Positions 8,504 to 17,227 of a DNA stretch of 64,000 bases are shown piece after piece. The DNA comes from Halovivax limisalsi (GTDB lineage: Archaea; Halobacteriota; Halobacteria; Halobacteriales; Natrialbaceae): the NCBI RefSeq assembly GCF_023093535.1, contig NZ_CP095757.1, forward strand, positions 434,001-498,000. Reading direction: 5' to 3'. How positions within the stretch are numbered: position 1 is the stretch's first letter; the number at the start of each line of letters is the position of its first letter. Under the pieces are notes generated by a model. The model was not told where the DNA came from. It ran no database searches and saw nothing but the letters and a program-made list of their open reading frames with translations. The translations under genes were made by a program, and so were the position numbers.

Positions 8504-11500
8504 CTAGTCCGACGCTTCGGCCGCCGCGAGCGGCTCGATCGCCAGTTCCATCGAGACGCCCTCGACGTCCCAGGTCTCGCGGCGGCCGTCCGAGACCGAC
8601 CGGAGTTCGTCGGCGCGAACCTCCTCGCGGACTAGATCCAGGCGTTCGTCGATCAGGTCGGCCACGCGGTCGTCGTCGACGTCGAGTTCGAGCGCGATGC
8701 GTTGCTCGACGTCGAGATCGGCGTCCTTTCGCATCTCCTGGACGCGCCGGATGACCTCGCGGGCGTAGCCCTCGCTCTCGATGTCCTCGGTGAGCGAGGC
8801 GTCGACGTAAGCGACGCCGTGCTCGTCGCCCTCGATGGTGATCGCCGAGCCGGCGACGCCCTCGGGCGTCCGCGTGACGAACGAGACCATCTCCTCGTCG
8901 AGCTCGATATCCTCGTCAAGGGCCGCCGAGACCGCGTCTTCGATGGCGTCGAGACTCGGTTCCTCGACGCTGGCCTCGTTGAGCGCGGTCATCACGTCGC
9001 CGGCCCGGTCGCCGAATTCTGGACCGAGCAGGCTCATGTCGGCCTCGGCGCTGTACTCGAGTTCCTCCCATCGCTCCTCGGGGTCGAGCACCTGGATCTC
9101 GCGGGCGTTGAGCCGGTCGGCCAGCAGGGCCTCGTGGCGAGAGACGGCCTCGGCGAGTCGCTCGTCGTTCGCCGCCACGACGACGCGCGGGACGGGCCAG
9201 CGCAGCTTGCGGCCGGCCTGCTGGCGGGCGTTCGCGCCGGCTTCCTCGATCGCGCGCAGGAGCGAGACGTCGGTTTCCAGTTCCTCGTCCTCCCACCGGT
9301 CGTCGGGCTCGGGCCAGTCTTCCATGTGAACCGTGTCGAACCCGTGCTCGCCGGTGAGCTTGCCGTAGAGCTTCTCGGTGACGAACGGGGCGTAGGGCGC
9401 GAGGAGGACGACGGTCTCGCGGAGGACGCGGTAGATCGTCGCGTAGGCCGCGGACTTCGAGGGGCTTTCGGCCTCGTCCCACATGCGCTCGCGGACCGCC
9501 TGGACGTAGAACCGGGAGACGTCCTCGACGACGAACTCGATCAGGGCGGAAAGCGCCCGGTCCTGCCGGTAGTCCTCGAAGTGGGCGGCCATCTCGGCCT
9601 TCGTCGACTGCAGCCGGGCGAGCACCCACTCGTCGACGAGTTCGAGGTCGTCCGCGACCGCATCGAGGTCAGTTTCGTCGGGGTCGAAGCCGTCGAGGCG
9701 CATGTACGGCAGCGGGAAGCGGAACACGTTCCAGAGCGTCCGGAGGTGGCGCTCCATCGTCTCCATGCCGTCCCAGGAGAAGCGCATGTCCTCGCCCTGC
9801 GGGTTCGCCGAGAGCAGGAACAGCCGCATGGCGTCGGCGCCGTGGCGCTCGATGGCCTCCTGTGGCTCCACGACGTTGCCGACCGACTTGGACATCTTCC
9901 GGCCATCCTCGTCCAGCGCGAAGCCGTGCATGAGAACTTCATCGTAGGGAATCTCGCCCATCGCGGTCGTCCCCATCCCCAGCTGCGACCAGAACCAGCC
10001 CCGCGTCTGGTCGTGGGCCTCCATGATGAGGTCCGCGGGCCACAGTTCCTCGAACTCGTCCTCGTTCGACGGGTAGCCGATCGTGCCCAGCGAGGCGACC
10101 GAGGAGTCGAACCAGACGTCGAAGACGTCCGGCACGCGCGTGTAGGTCGTCCCGTCCTCGGTGATCGTCAGCTCGTCGACGGTGTCCTTGTGGAGGTCGA
10201 CCGTCTCGGGATCGACGTCCTGGTCGACGCGCTCGGCGAGTTCCTCGCGCGTCCCGATGACGATCATCTCGTCGGGGTCGACGCCGTTGTCGGCGCCGTT
10301 CGCGTCGCCATCGCCGCCATCTTCCGGCGTCCAGACGGGCAGCGGGATGCCCCAGTAGCGCTGCCGGGAGACGTTCCAGTCGGGCGCCTCCTCGACGAAG
10401 TCGCGAAAGCGGTTGTCGCGGGCCCACTCGGGGTGCCACTCGCTGTCCTCGATGTTTGCGAGCAGCTCGTCCTTGACGTCGGTGATCGTGATAAACCACT
10501 GCTCGGTGACGATCTGGATGATGCCCGTGTCGCAGCGCCAGCAGTGACCGTAGCTGTGCGAGACCGTCTCCGAGGCCAGCAGCGACCCATTTTCTTCGAG
10601 GTCGGCGACGATGTCCTCGTTCGCGTCGCGGACGAACTGGCCCTCGTACGCGCCGCCCTCCGCCGTGTAGACGCCGTCGCTGCCGACTGGACAAAAGATG
10701 GGGAAGTCGAGTTCGCGCCCGCGCTCGAAGTCCTCCTCACCGTGGCCCGGCGCGGAGTGGACGAGGCCGGTGCCGTCGCCGTGCGTGTCGACGTAGTCGG
10801 CCGCGTAGACCTCGCAGGCGCCGTCGAAGTCGGGGTGTGCGGGGACCTCGTCGGCCACCGGGTGCTCGTAGGCCCAGCCGAGCATGTCCTCGCCGGAGAG
10901 TTCCTCGACGACCTCGTAGTCGTCGTAGCGCCCGGCCGAGAGGACCTCATCGACCTTCGCTTCTGCCACGTACAGCAACTCTTCCTCCCCGCCCTGTTCG
11001 GCCTGTACGCCGACGTAGTCGCCCGCCTCGTCGACGGCGACGAACGTGTTCGCGGGGATGGTCCACGGCGTCGTCGTCCAGACGACGAGTTTGCCGTCGT
11101 CACCTGCGTCCGCCGGCGCGTCGCCATCTCGATCCACCAGATCGAATTTCACGTAGATCGAGGGATCCTCGACGTCCTCGTACTCGACCTCGTTGTTCGC
11201 GATCGCCGTCTCGCAGCGCGGACACTGCGAGATGGAGCGGTGACCCTTCTCGACGAGGTCGCGCTCCGCGGCCCGCGAGAAGCCCCACCAGGCGGCCTCC
11301 ATGTACTCCGGCGAGACCGTCTTGTAGGGATCCTCCCAGTCCATCCAGACGCCGAAGTCCTGGAAGTCCGCCTGCAGGCCCTCGAGTTGCTCGTCGGCGA
11401 ACTCCTTGCAGGCCTCGATGAAGGCGTCCTCGCCGTAGGCCTCGATGTCCTTCTTGTTCTCGAAGCCGAGTTCCTCCTCGACTTTCGTCTCGATCGGCAG

Positions 11501-11773
11501 GCCGTGCATGTCGTAGCCCGGCCGGTCGGTGACGTCGTAGCCCTGCATCCGCAGGAAGCGCAGGTAGACGTCCTTCAGCGTCTTGTTCCACGTCGTTCCC
11601 ATGTGGGCCGCGCCGGAGGTGTACGGCGGCCCGTCGACGAAGAAGAACCGCTCGCCGCCCTCCCGGTGGGCTTTCGTCTGCTCGTAGGCGTCGACCGCGT
11701 CCCAGTACTCGAAGACCTCCGCTTCGAGCGCGTGGGACTCGTACTGGTCGGCCACCTCGCCGAATCGACTCAT
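8504..11773 (-). CDS. ileS: Isoleucyl-tRNA synthetase
   Basis: A 1089-residue class I aminoacyl-tRNA synthetase of the length expected for archaeal IleRS. It charges tRNA-Ile in the cytoplasm. The HIGH-type signature appears as HMGTTWN (about residue 58) after PPYTSGAA. The CP1 editing domain occupies about residues 185-420. The KMSKS loop is present exactly as KMSKSVGN (about 622). The anticodon-binding and archaeal C-terminal extension follow. The protein is strongly acidic, as expected for a salt-in organism. It stands alone on this strand, and a stretch matching its last codons is duplicated just downstream. Confidence 0.97.
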   Translation of the reverse strand: MSRFGEVADQYESHALEAEVFEYWDAVDAYEQTKAHREGGERFFFVDGPPYTSGAAHMGTTWNKTLKDVYLRFLRMQGYDVTDRPGYDMHGLPIETKVEEELGFENKKDIEAYGEDAFIEACKEFADEQLEGLQADFQDFGVWMDWEDPYKTVSPEYMEAAWWGFSRAAERDLVEKGHRSISQCPRCETAIANNEVEYEDVEDPSIYVKFDLVDRDGDAPADAGDDGKLVVWTTTPWTIPANTFVAVDEAGDYVGVQAEQGGEEELLYVAEAKVDEVLSAGRYDDYEVVEELSGEDMLGWAYEHPVADEVPAHPDFDGACEVYAADYVDTHGDGTGLVHSAPGHGEEDFERGRELDFPIFCPVGSDGVYTAEGGAYEGQFVRDANEDIVADLEENGSLLASETVSHSYGHCWRCDTGIIQIVTEQWFITITDVKDELLANIEDSEWHPEWARDNRFRDFVEEAPDWNVSRQRYWGIPLPVWTPEDGGDGDANGADNGVDPDEMIVIGTREELAERVDQDVDPETVDLHKDTVDELTITEDGTTYTRVPDVFDVWFDSSVASLGTIGYPSNEDEFEELWPADLIMEAHDQTRGWFWSQLGMGTTAMGEIPYDEVLMHGFALDEDGRKMSKSVGNVVEPQEAIERHGADAMRLFLLSANPQGEDMRFSWDGMETMERHLRTLWNVFRFPLPYMRLDGFDPDETDLDAVADDLELVDEWVLARLQSTKAEMAAHFEDYRQDRALSALIEFVVEDVSRFYVQAVRERMWDEAESPSKSAAYATIYRVLRETVVLLAPYAPFVTEKLYGKLTGEHGFDTVHMEDWPEPDDRWEDEELETDVSLLRAIEEAGANARQQAGRKLRWPVPRVVVAANDERLAEAVSRHEALLADRLNAREIQVLDPEERWEELEYSAEADMSLLGPEFGDRAGDVMTALNEASVEEPSLDAIEDAVSAALDEDIELDEEMVSFVTRTPEGVAGSAITIEGDEHGVAYVDASLTEDIESEGYAREVIRRVQEMRKDADLDVEQRIALELDVDDDRVADLIDERLDLVREEVRADELRSVSDGRRETWDVEGVSMELAIEPLAAAEASD
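8508..8540. repeat. ileS 3' end repeated downstream (copy B)
   Basis: This is the in-gene partner of the copy at 8280-8313 and encodes the final residues EPLAAAEASD of IleS on the minus strand. Confidence 0.7.
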
Positions 11774-11850
11774 ACCGGAGGGAATTGGCTCCGAGGGTAA
11801 AGAGGAATCGGTGTGACAGACGCGCCTGTCTGATCGGGGCGGGGCGGCAC

Positions 11851-12237
11851 TTACTCGGATTCAGTTGGCTCCAGCGCCACGCGATCGATGGCGAGTTGAT
11901 CGTAGTCACCCTCCGAACCGAGTACCGGCGTTCCCCAGGTGTCCGCCATCCCGGCGTGGAGCGCGTCGAAGTTGGTCAACCCGTGTGCGTCCTGATACCG
12001 CACCGCCTTCAGTACGACATCTGCGTGTTCGTCCGGGAGCGGTGGAACCAGTTCCACGAGGTTCGACACGGCACGGACGCGATCGATTCCGTATCGCTCC
12101 GAGACGAGCATGAATTCGGCGTACGCGAGGATAGAGGTTCGAACCGTTCGCTCTTCCAGCGCCGCCTCGGCTTCGTCTTTCAGCCAGTCAGATCGCTTCG
12201 CGAGCGCCAGGAGGAAATCAGTCTCGACGTAGATCAT
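11851..12237 (-). CDS. PIN-domain toxin, VapC-like
   Basis: A 128-residue PIN-domain ribonuclease. The acidic active-site positions are visible as YVETDFLLAL near the N-terminus, ILAYAEFML in the middle, TNFDALHAG (about residue 90) and GSEGDYD near the end. PIN toxins of this type cleave RNA and are held in check by the partner encoded immediately upstream. The ATG at 12237 lies inside the end of the antitoxin gene (20-base overlap), so translation is coupled. An upstream reading to 12312 adds only out-of-family residues. Confidence 0.85.
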   Translation of the reverse strand: MIYVETDFLLALAKRSDWLKDEAEAALEERTVRTSILAYAEFMLVSERYGIDRVRAVSNLVELVPPLPDEHADVVLKAVRYQDAHGLTNFDALHAGMADTWGTPVLGSEGDYDQLAIDRVALEPTESE

Positions 12238-12466
12238 CCATCGCCTCCTCGCTCGCCGCTTCTCGTGCCTCGGTTCGCAATTCCTCGACCGATCGTCCAT
12301 CGAACGCGTCACCGACGGCCTCGCGCAATCCCTCCAGCGGATCGTCGTCGATGGGGATCAGCTCGATGTGGTCCTCGTACTCGACGACGTGGTACTTCTC
12401 GCCGTGGCGTTCGCGGATATCCTTCGAGAGGTACAGCCGGCCGCGATCGTCGGTCGTCGTGCCCAT
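12218..12466 (-). CDS. AbrB/MazE-type antitoxin of the PIN toxin
   Basis: An 82-residue protein with an N-terminal swapped-hairpin AbrB domain (TDDRGRLYLSKDIRERHG, then YHVVEYEDHIELIPI) and a C-terminal acidic helical region (ELRTEAREAASEEAMD) that would wrap the toxin. Such antitoxins bind their own promoter. The ATG at 12466 was chosen because the AbrB fold starts there; a TATA-like AAAATTCC-type stretch follows upstream. It overlaps the PIN gene by 20 bases. Confidence 0.83.
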   Translation of the reverse strand: MGTTTDDRGRLYLSKDIRERHGEKYHVVEYEDHIELIPIDDDPLEGLREAVGDAFDGRSVEELRTEAREAASEEAMDDLRRD

Positions 12467-12595
12467 CTTCCTACTGTCTCCGTAGGCGTGGGAAGATAAA
12501 ATTCCTTTCCCACGGCATCGGCCGGACTGGTCAAGTGAATATTCGGCGGCCACGTTCCAAAGAACTAACCACCGTATCCTCGAATTAACGAGTCG

Positions 12596-12721
12596 ATGAC
12601 CGATATTCTCTCCCGATTTCTCTCGAATCTGGCGTGGGTCGTTTCGGCCGTCCTGGCAGTTCTATTGAGTGCATACGCCATCGCGGTCCTCACCCGGACG
12701 CGGTCCCGGCGCCGGTCGTGA
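12596..12721 (+). CDS. Single-span membrane micropeptide (hypothetical)
   Basis: A 41-codon ORF with a short polar N-terminus, one clear hydrophobic span (about residues 13-31) and an RTRSRRRS basic tail, so the C-terminus should face the cytoplasm. Its stop overlaps the ATG of another tiny ORF (TGATG). The two could be a coupled pair, or one two-span protein split by a frameshift. No function is recognised. Confidence 0.4.
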   Translation: MTDILSRFLSNLAWVVSAVLAVLLSAYAIAVLTRTRSRRRS

Positions 12722-12789
12722 TGGCCGTCGTCTCCTGCGTGATCGTCGCCGCCTGGCTGACTCACCAGCAATCGCCCGAGACAGAATAG
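12721..12789 (+). CDS. Tiny hydrophobic ORF coupled to the preceding one (hypothetical)
   Basis: A 22-codon ORF whose first 13 residues are hydrophobic (VVSCVIVAAWL) and which ends in a polar tail. It starts on the last base of the preceding stop. Whether it is translated separately, or is the second membrane span of the previous ORF after a frameshift, cannot be decided from one sequence. Confidence 0.25.
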   Translation: MAVVSCVIVAAWLTHQQSPETE

Positions 12790-12843
12790 GACGGATTGAT
12801 TCGGTGATCGGTCACTCCGCGTGCGCGCCGTTCGCCGCCTGCC

Positions 12844-13326
12844 TCAGCCCCTTGCGCCGGTTCGACGGCCGTCACGGCCTCCCGCCACCTTCGCGTGCAG
12901 CCAGTCGCCACCCATCGCGCCCAGGACGCAGAGCAAAACGGCGATCGCGGTAACGAGGGCGATCGCGACCGGCGTCAGGAGGACGGAAACGATGGTCATC
13001 CACCCGGAGGCGGAGGCGATCGTCGTCGCGGCGTTCGCGAGGTAGACGACGACCGTCGCGACCGAGCCGACGAGTCCGACCTGGACGCCGACCAGCCGCG
13101 CCGACGTCGGCCGGTCACCGTAGTAGTAGCCGGCGATCACGGCGGCGAGTACCATCGGAGCACCGGAAATCGTCCCACCGGCAACCATCCCGGGATCGGT
13201 CACCGCACTCCACGAAAGCACGATCGTGATCGGCACCGTCGCGAGGCCGAGCAGCGTCGCCACGGGTCGGTCGCCGTCGGCGAGACCGCGGACGGCCCGC
13301 CCGAGGACCGCCAGCACGTCGGACAT
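12844..13326 (-). CDS. Four-span membrane protein, DUF5518-like
   Basis: A 160-residue membrane protein with four hydrophobic segments (about residues 23-42, 52-70, 82-103 and 108-135), a polar N-terminus and a basic C-terminal tail GGRDGRRTGARG. The motif AAVIAGYYYGDRPTSARLVGVQVGLVG, split over the second and third segments, resembles the haloarchaeal DUF5518 family. No function is known for that family. Confidence 0.6.
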   Translation of the reverse strand: MSDVLAVLGRAVRGLADGDRPVATLLGLATVPITIVLSWSAVTDPGMVAGGTISGAPMVLAAVIAGYYYGDRPTSARLVGVQVGLVGSVATVVVYLANAATTIASASGWMTIVSVLLTPVAIALVTAIAVLLCVLGAMGGDWLHAKVAGGRDGRRTGARG

Positions 13327-13445
13327 GCATCCGCCTTCGGTGGCCGAGTAAATAACGATTCCCGTCCGCCGCCGTTCGAGTGGGAGCGACTCGAGGGAGG
13401 AGCAGCAATTCGTAGAAGAGCTGCGGGAGATCCGAGCCGGATCGC

Positions 13446-13691
13446 TTACGACGCGAGCGTCTCGCTCGCTTTCACCAGCAGTCGCTCGTAGCCGATGCCG
13501 TAGACGCCGGCGTAGAGCATGACGACACCGATCGCACCGAACCAGGCGGCCAGGAAGAGGTCGCCACCGCCGAGGTGTTGCAGGCTGGCGTTTTCGGCGA
13601 GGATGCCGCCGACGGTGAGGAGGCCGGCCAGGATCGTGTAGACGGCGAGCGAGAGCAGTTCGACCAGTACTTCGGGCACGGCAGACGTCAT
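13446..13691 (-). CDS. Small two-span membrane protein (hypothetical)
   Basis: An 81-residue protein with two membrane spans (about residues 9-30 and 44-66) separated by an ENASLQHLGGGD loop. The ATG at 13691 was preferred because the alternative upstream start at 13712 adds only seven polar residues. It is a haloarchaeal-type conserved small protein as far as I can judge, with no known role. Confidence 0.55.
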   Translation of the reverse strand: MTSAVPEVLVELLSLAVYTILAGLLTVGGILAENASLQHLGGGDLFLAAWFGAIGVVMLYAGVYGIGYERLLVKASETLAS

Positions 13692-13790
13692 TGGAGACTC
13701 CCAGGAACTCACCCGGCTTATCGTTGACGCTTCGGGCGGCGAGGGAGGAAGAGGGCGTTTCGATAGCCGTCTAGCCCTCGCCGCTCGGGC

Positions 13791-13982
13791 TCACGCGAAT
13801 TTCAGCAGCCCGAGCGCGGCCACGCAGTCGGCACAGACGCGCCTGTCGGCGTTCTCGTATCGACTCGCCAGTGATCCGCAGTGCCTCGCCGAAAGCCGAG
13901 CCCAGTGATCCGACGAGAGTTGTGCGCCGCACCGATCGCAGGCCGGTTCGGCGGTCGGCCCATCGGTTGCGTACCGGGGCAT
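13791..13982 (-). CDS. Small CxxC zinc-finger protein
   Basis: A 63-residue protein with two cysteine pairs, CDRC (about residues 15-18) and CADC (about 51-54), which would form one treble-clef or zinc-ribbon site. It resembles the many short zinc-finger proteins of haloarchaea that are often missed in annotation. The start at 13982 follows the conserved-looking N-terminus MPRYATDG. No partner gene is adjacent and the function is unknown. Confidence 0.6.
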   Translation of the reverse strand: MPRYATDGPTAEPACDRCGAQLSSDHWARLSARHCGSLASRYENADRRVCADCVAALGLLKFA

Positions 13983-14532
13983 CACCGGTCCTCCGGATCG
14001 GTCGCAATCGCGTTCTCGATCGGTTTCGAATCCGAACTCGTTCCGGACCGGAGCAGTCGCTGATCGTACCACAGGCGTGCGAGACCTTTTTGTCTCGTGG
14101 ATTTGTACTGTAACATGGCTGCTGAAAACCGCGGCTGGTTTTCGGAAGCCACGTCTCGGGTGTGCTCGCACCCGGGGCATTCTCCGTGTGCCCCCGTACC
14201 GAATGGAAACGTGGGCTTCCGGTCACCGATACGACACGTTCCGTAATATAGCTACTGGATATTCTCGTAATTAACGTTTTGAGAAGGCCGTCCGGGTTCG
14301 CTCTCGAATGGGAACGCACCGGCCGGAACAAAGACAATATTCTGAAATGAGTGTGCGGAGGAAGCTTCGGTTCCGCTCGTTCGCACTTCGTCGTGGTGGA
14401 ACCGACCGCGAGGCTATCCCCATTTTGCCGACCGTCGCAACCCGACCCAATTTCCAGGCTGATCGAGTACGTGCACTCGTGTTCGTCATGTTCGAGTGGC
14501 CTCGGCTAACGGTGATCCCGAACGATTAAGTT
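13983..14532. other. Intergenic region without a recognisable gene
   Basis: About 550 bases, noticeably more AT-rich than the surroundings after position 14180 (for example around 14240-14280). Short open frames exist on both strands but none has plausible haloarchaeal composition or a recognisable motif. It may hold decayed foreign DNA. Confidence 0.5.
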
Positions 14533-14550
14533 CATAGTTCGCGTACTATG
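14533..14550. promoter_or_regulatory. Palindromic operator at the start of the winged-helix regulator gene
   Basis: CATAGT and ACTATG form a perfect inverted repeat separated by six bases (TCGCGT), ending four bases before the ATG at 14555. The site covers the expected transcription start of a leaderless mRNA, so a repressor bound here would block initiation. Autoregulation by the encoded winged-helix protein is the simplest reading. Confidence 0.5.
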
Positions 14551-14554
14551 GACT

Positions 14555-15181
14555 ATGTCGAAGGCGCCGCCCGCCTCCGACCCGCCGGACGCTGGACGGG
14601 CCGCCCGGCAGTTCTTCGTCGTGCAGGAATTGCTGGGTTCGCCCGAGCTCGCCCGATTCTACACGGATCTGTTGATCAATTCGCCGACGACGGTCACCGC
14701 CGTCCGGGAGCGCCAGGGGTTCTCGAAAAGTACCGCGTACAAGTACGCCAATCGGCTGGCAGAGCTGGGCGTCGCCACCGAACTCGACGAGTACGAGAAT
14801 GGCTCGTCACGCTGGCGAGGCGACGCCGTCAGCGGCGACTGGACGGACGAAACGACGCTCGAATTCGGCCCGGCCATCATCGCCGTCTACGGGGCGACGA
14901 GCGTCGACGACCTCGAACTGTTCGTGGACCGGCACGGAAAAGCCGCGCTCGCCCCCGCGATTACGGCCACGGTCCGGTATCTCGAAGGGGAAACGACGCG
15001 CCGCGGGGTGGCGAACGACCTCGGCGTCCCGGCCGTCGAGGGGATCGCAGTGACGCAGGCGGTCGAGCGAATACTCGCGGTCCTGGCGAACGACGACCCG
15101 ACACTGCAGAGCGCCGCATTCGAAGTCGAGGTGCACGAGCGTGCGATCGAGCAGGGCCCCTACCAGCGAGCCGATGGGTGA
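14555..15181 (+). CDS. Winged-helix transcriptional regulator, DUF7437-like
   Basis: A 208-residue cytoplasmic DNA-binding protein. A winged HTH occupies about residues 25-80 (LLINSPTTVTAVRERQGFSKSTAYKYANRLAELGVA), where the recognition helix is SKSTAYKYANRL. A beta-rich middle (FGPAIIAVYGATSVDDLELFVDRHG) and a helical C-terminus follow. The layout resembles a haloarchaeal regulator family of TrmB/MarR flavour. A perfect palindrome sits immediately before the start codon and suggests autorepression. The ligand and other targets are unknown, and neighbours do not reveal a pathway. Confidence 0.65.
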   Translation: MSKAPPASDPPDAGRAARQFFVVQELLGSPELARFYTDLLINSPTTVTAVRERQGFSKSTAYKYANRLAELGVATELDEYENGSSRWRGDAVSGDWTDETTLEFGPAIIAVYGATSVDDLELFVDRHGKAALAPAITATVRYLEGETTRRGVANDLGVPAVEGIAVTQAVERILAVLANDDPTLQSAAFEVEVHERAIEQGPYQRADG

Positions 15182-15292
15182 ACCGCATCCGTCGCCGTTC
15201 ACCCGGTCTGCGAGACCAGAATATACGCTTCGGACAGCCGCACCTGATTCGAAACCGACACACCCTTCGACCGCCACCACCTGCCTCCGTTC

Positions 15293-15964
15293 GTGTCCCG
15301 GCCATCGTCACCGACCGACGACCCCGCCTTCCCCGAGTCACGCCACGTCGTCGAAGCCGACTGCGAGCGCTGCCCCCAGCTCGTCGACTGTCGCGAGGAG
15401 ATTTCGTGGGGGACGGGTCCGCTCGACGCCGCGGTCTTCGTCGTCGGCGAGGCGCCGGGCGCGGGCAACCCCGACGCCGATCGCTGGCGCGGCGGCAACT
15501 GGACGGGGATGGCATACACCGCCCAGCATTCCGGCCGACGAATTCGCCGATTGATCGACGACGTCGGGTACGCTGGCGAAACCTTCTACACCAACGCCGT
15601 GAAGTGCTTTCCTGCCGATTTCGACGACCCGTCCACGAATCGCGAACCCACCGACGCGGAGCGGGCGGCCTGTCGCGACCACCTCGTGGCGGAACTCGAA
15701 ACGGTCGACCCCGACGTCGTCCTCGCGACGGGCAAGCACGCGACCGTCAGCATCCTCGAAGCGGACGGGCGCTCGCTCGCGGACCTGGACGGGACGGGCT
15801 TTCTCGACAGCGTGCTGGACCCGGCGCGCTGTGACGCACTCGGGACGTGGCTCCTGCCGGTTCTGCACCCCTCCTACCAGGACGTCTGGATCGCCCGGCT
15901 GGGGTACGAGCGCGCCGAGTACCTGCAAACGGTCCGGAAGCGGCTGGACGAACTGGTCGACTGA
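15293..15964 (+). CDS. Uracil-DNA glycosylase, family 4-like (Fe-S)
   Basis: A 223-residue member of the uracil-DNA glycosylase superfamily. Motif 1 reads GEAPGAGNP (residues 52-60). The C-terminal HPS motif is LHPSYQD. Cysteines C24, C27, C105 and C127 match the CxxC...C...C pattern expected of a 4Fe-4S cluster in family 4; C33 is extra. It removes uracil from DNA in base-excision repair. The start is a GTG at 15293; no in-frame ATG fits. The gene is monocistronic between the regulator gene and a DUF2891 gene. Confidence 0.83.
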   Translation: MSRPSSPTDDPAFPESRHVVEADCERCPQLVDCREEISWGTGPLDAAVFVVGEAPGAGNPDADRWRGGNWTGMAYTAQHSGRRIRRLIDDVGYAGETFYTNAVKCFPADFDDPSTNREPTDAERAACRDHLVAELETVDPDVVLATGKHATVSILEADGRSLADLDGTGFLDSVLDPARCDALGTWLLPVLHPSYQDVWIARLGYERAEYLQTVRKRLDELVD

Positions 15965-16079
15965 GTAGCGACGTTGCTCATCGAAGTACGCCACCGGTCC
16001 CGGGACGCCCAGAACCCGACAGAATTGCACACGGTTCGAGCCGGAAGAATCACGGTCCGACCGTCGTATCGTTCCCCCA

Positions 16080-17168
16080 ATGCATCCGTTCGAGGGGGTC
16101 GACACCGCGATCGTCGTCGAGGGGCGGAGCGACTGGGTCAGATCGGAGCTGGCGGACCGCTTCGCCGAGGCGCCGCTTTCCGGCGTCGAGCGCGAGTATC
16201 CACACCACGTCGGGGCGATCGACGGGCCCGACGACGTCCCGCGGCCCGCCGAGGACCACCCGGTCTTCTACGGCTGCTACGACTGGCACTCGGCGGTCCA
16301 CGGCCACTGGGCGCTCGTCCGCGGGCTCAGGCTGTTCGACGACCACCCCCGCGACGCCGAGATCGTTGAGTCGCTGGACGCGCGTCTCACGCCCGAGAAC
16401 GTCGAGCGCGAGCGTGCGTACCTGGAAGACAACCCGACGTTCGAGGAGCCCTACGGCTGGGGCTGGTTCCTCCGGCTCGCCGCGGAGCTTCACCTGTGGG
16501 TGGAGTCGGGCCCCGACGAGCGCCCGGACGCCTGGCTGGAAACGCTGCGCCCGCTGGAGGAAACCGTCGTCGAGCTCGTCGAATCTCGGCTTCTGCCCTC
16601 GGAGCGTCCCCAGCGGGTGGGAACGCACGGCAACACCGCGTTCGCGCTCTCGTGCGTGCTGGACTACGCCCGGGTGCGAGGCGAGAGCGACCTGGAGCGG
16701 GCGGTCGTCGACGCGACGGCCCGACTCTACGGCGACGACCGCGACTACCCCATCGAGTACGAGCCGCTGGGATGGGACTTCCTCTCGCCGGCGCTCGTCG
16801 AGGCCGACCTGGTGCGCCGGGTCCTCGACTTCGCGTCGTTCGCCGACTGGTTCGACGAGTTCCTGCCCGACGTGGCACGGTCGCCGGCCGAGGCCCTCCC
16901 GGACCCCATCGCCGTCGATCCCGACGTCGACGACGGCATGACGCTGCACCTGGCCGGGCTGGACCTCTCGCGAGCGTGGTGTCTGGCCGGGATCGCGGAG
17001 ACGCTGGGCGACCGCCCCGCCGCGGCGGCGATGGAGCGATCCGCCCGCGAGCACGCCGACGCGGGCCTCTCGGTGGCGTTTACCGACACCTACGCCGGCT
17101 CGCACTGGCTCGCGTCGTTCGCGCTCTACCTCGTGACCAGGCGCGACGGCGCCATCGCACCGCCGTAA
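16080..17168 (+). CDS. DUF2891 family protein
   Basis: A 362-residue protein of the DUF2891 family. The sequence runs as an alpha/alpha-barrel-like helical repeat: FYGCYDWHSAVHGHWALVR (residues 63-81, split here by its conserved WHSxVHGHW core), ENPTFEEPYGWGWFLRL-like middle, then HGNTAFALS and a final GSHWLASFALYLV. Conserved histidines and aromatic residues line what would be the barrel mouth. It is probably a cytoplasmic enzyme; the reaction is unknown. Confidence 0.85.
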   Translation: MHPFEGVDTAIVVEGRSDWVRSELADRFAEAPLSGVEREYPHHVGAIDGPDDVPRPAEDHPVFYGCYDWHSAVHGHWALVRGLRLFDDHPRDAEIVESLDARLTPENVERERAYLEDNPTFEEPYGWGWFLRLAAELHLWVESGPDERPDAWLETLRPLEETVVELVESRLLPSERPQRVGTHGNTAFALSCVLDYARVRGESDLERAVVDATARLYGDDRDYPIEYEPLGWDFLSPALVEADLVRRVLDFASFADWFDEFLPDVARSPAEALPDPIAVDPDVDDGMTLHLAGLDLSRAWCLAGIAETLGDRPAAAAMERSAREHADAGLSVAFTDTYAGSHWLASFALYLVTRRDGAIAPP

Positions 17169-17227
17169 GAACAAGTGGGCCCACAGTCAGAGCGCCGGAT
17201 GGTATCTTTACGCTCTCCAAAACGGTT

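Noticed and set aside
8702-11800. A 1000-codon open frame opposite ileS
   Set aside because: It is a mirror of the GC-rich coding strand of ileS, with no start signal or recognisable domain; IleRS motifs are intact on the other strand.
14077-14274. A 65-codon open frame in the gap at 14 kb
   Set aside because: Composition is not haloarchaeal-like (Arg, Cys and Trp rich), and it has no motif or conserved context.
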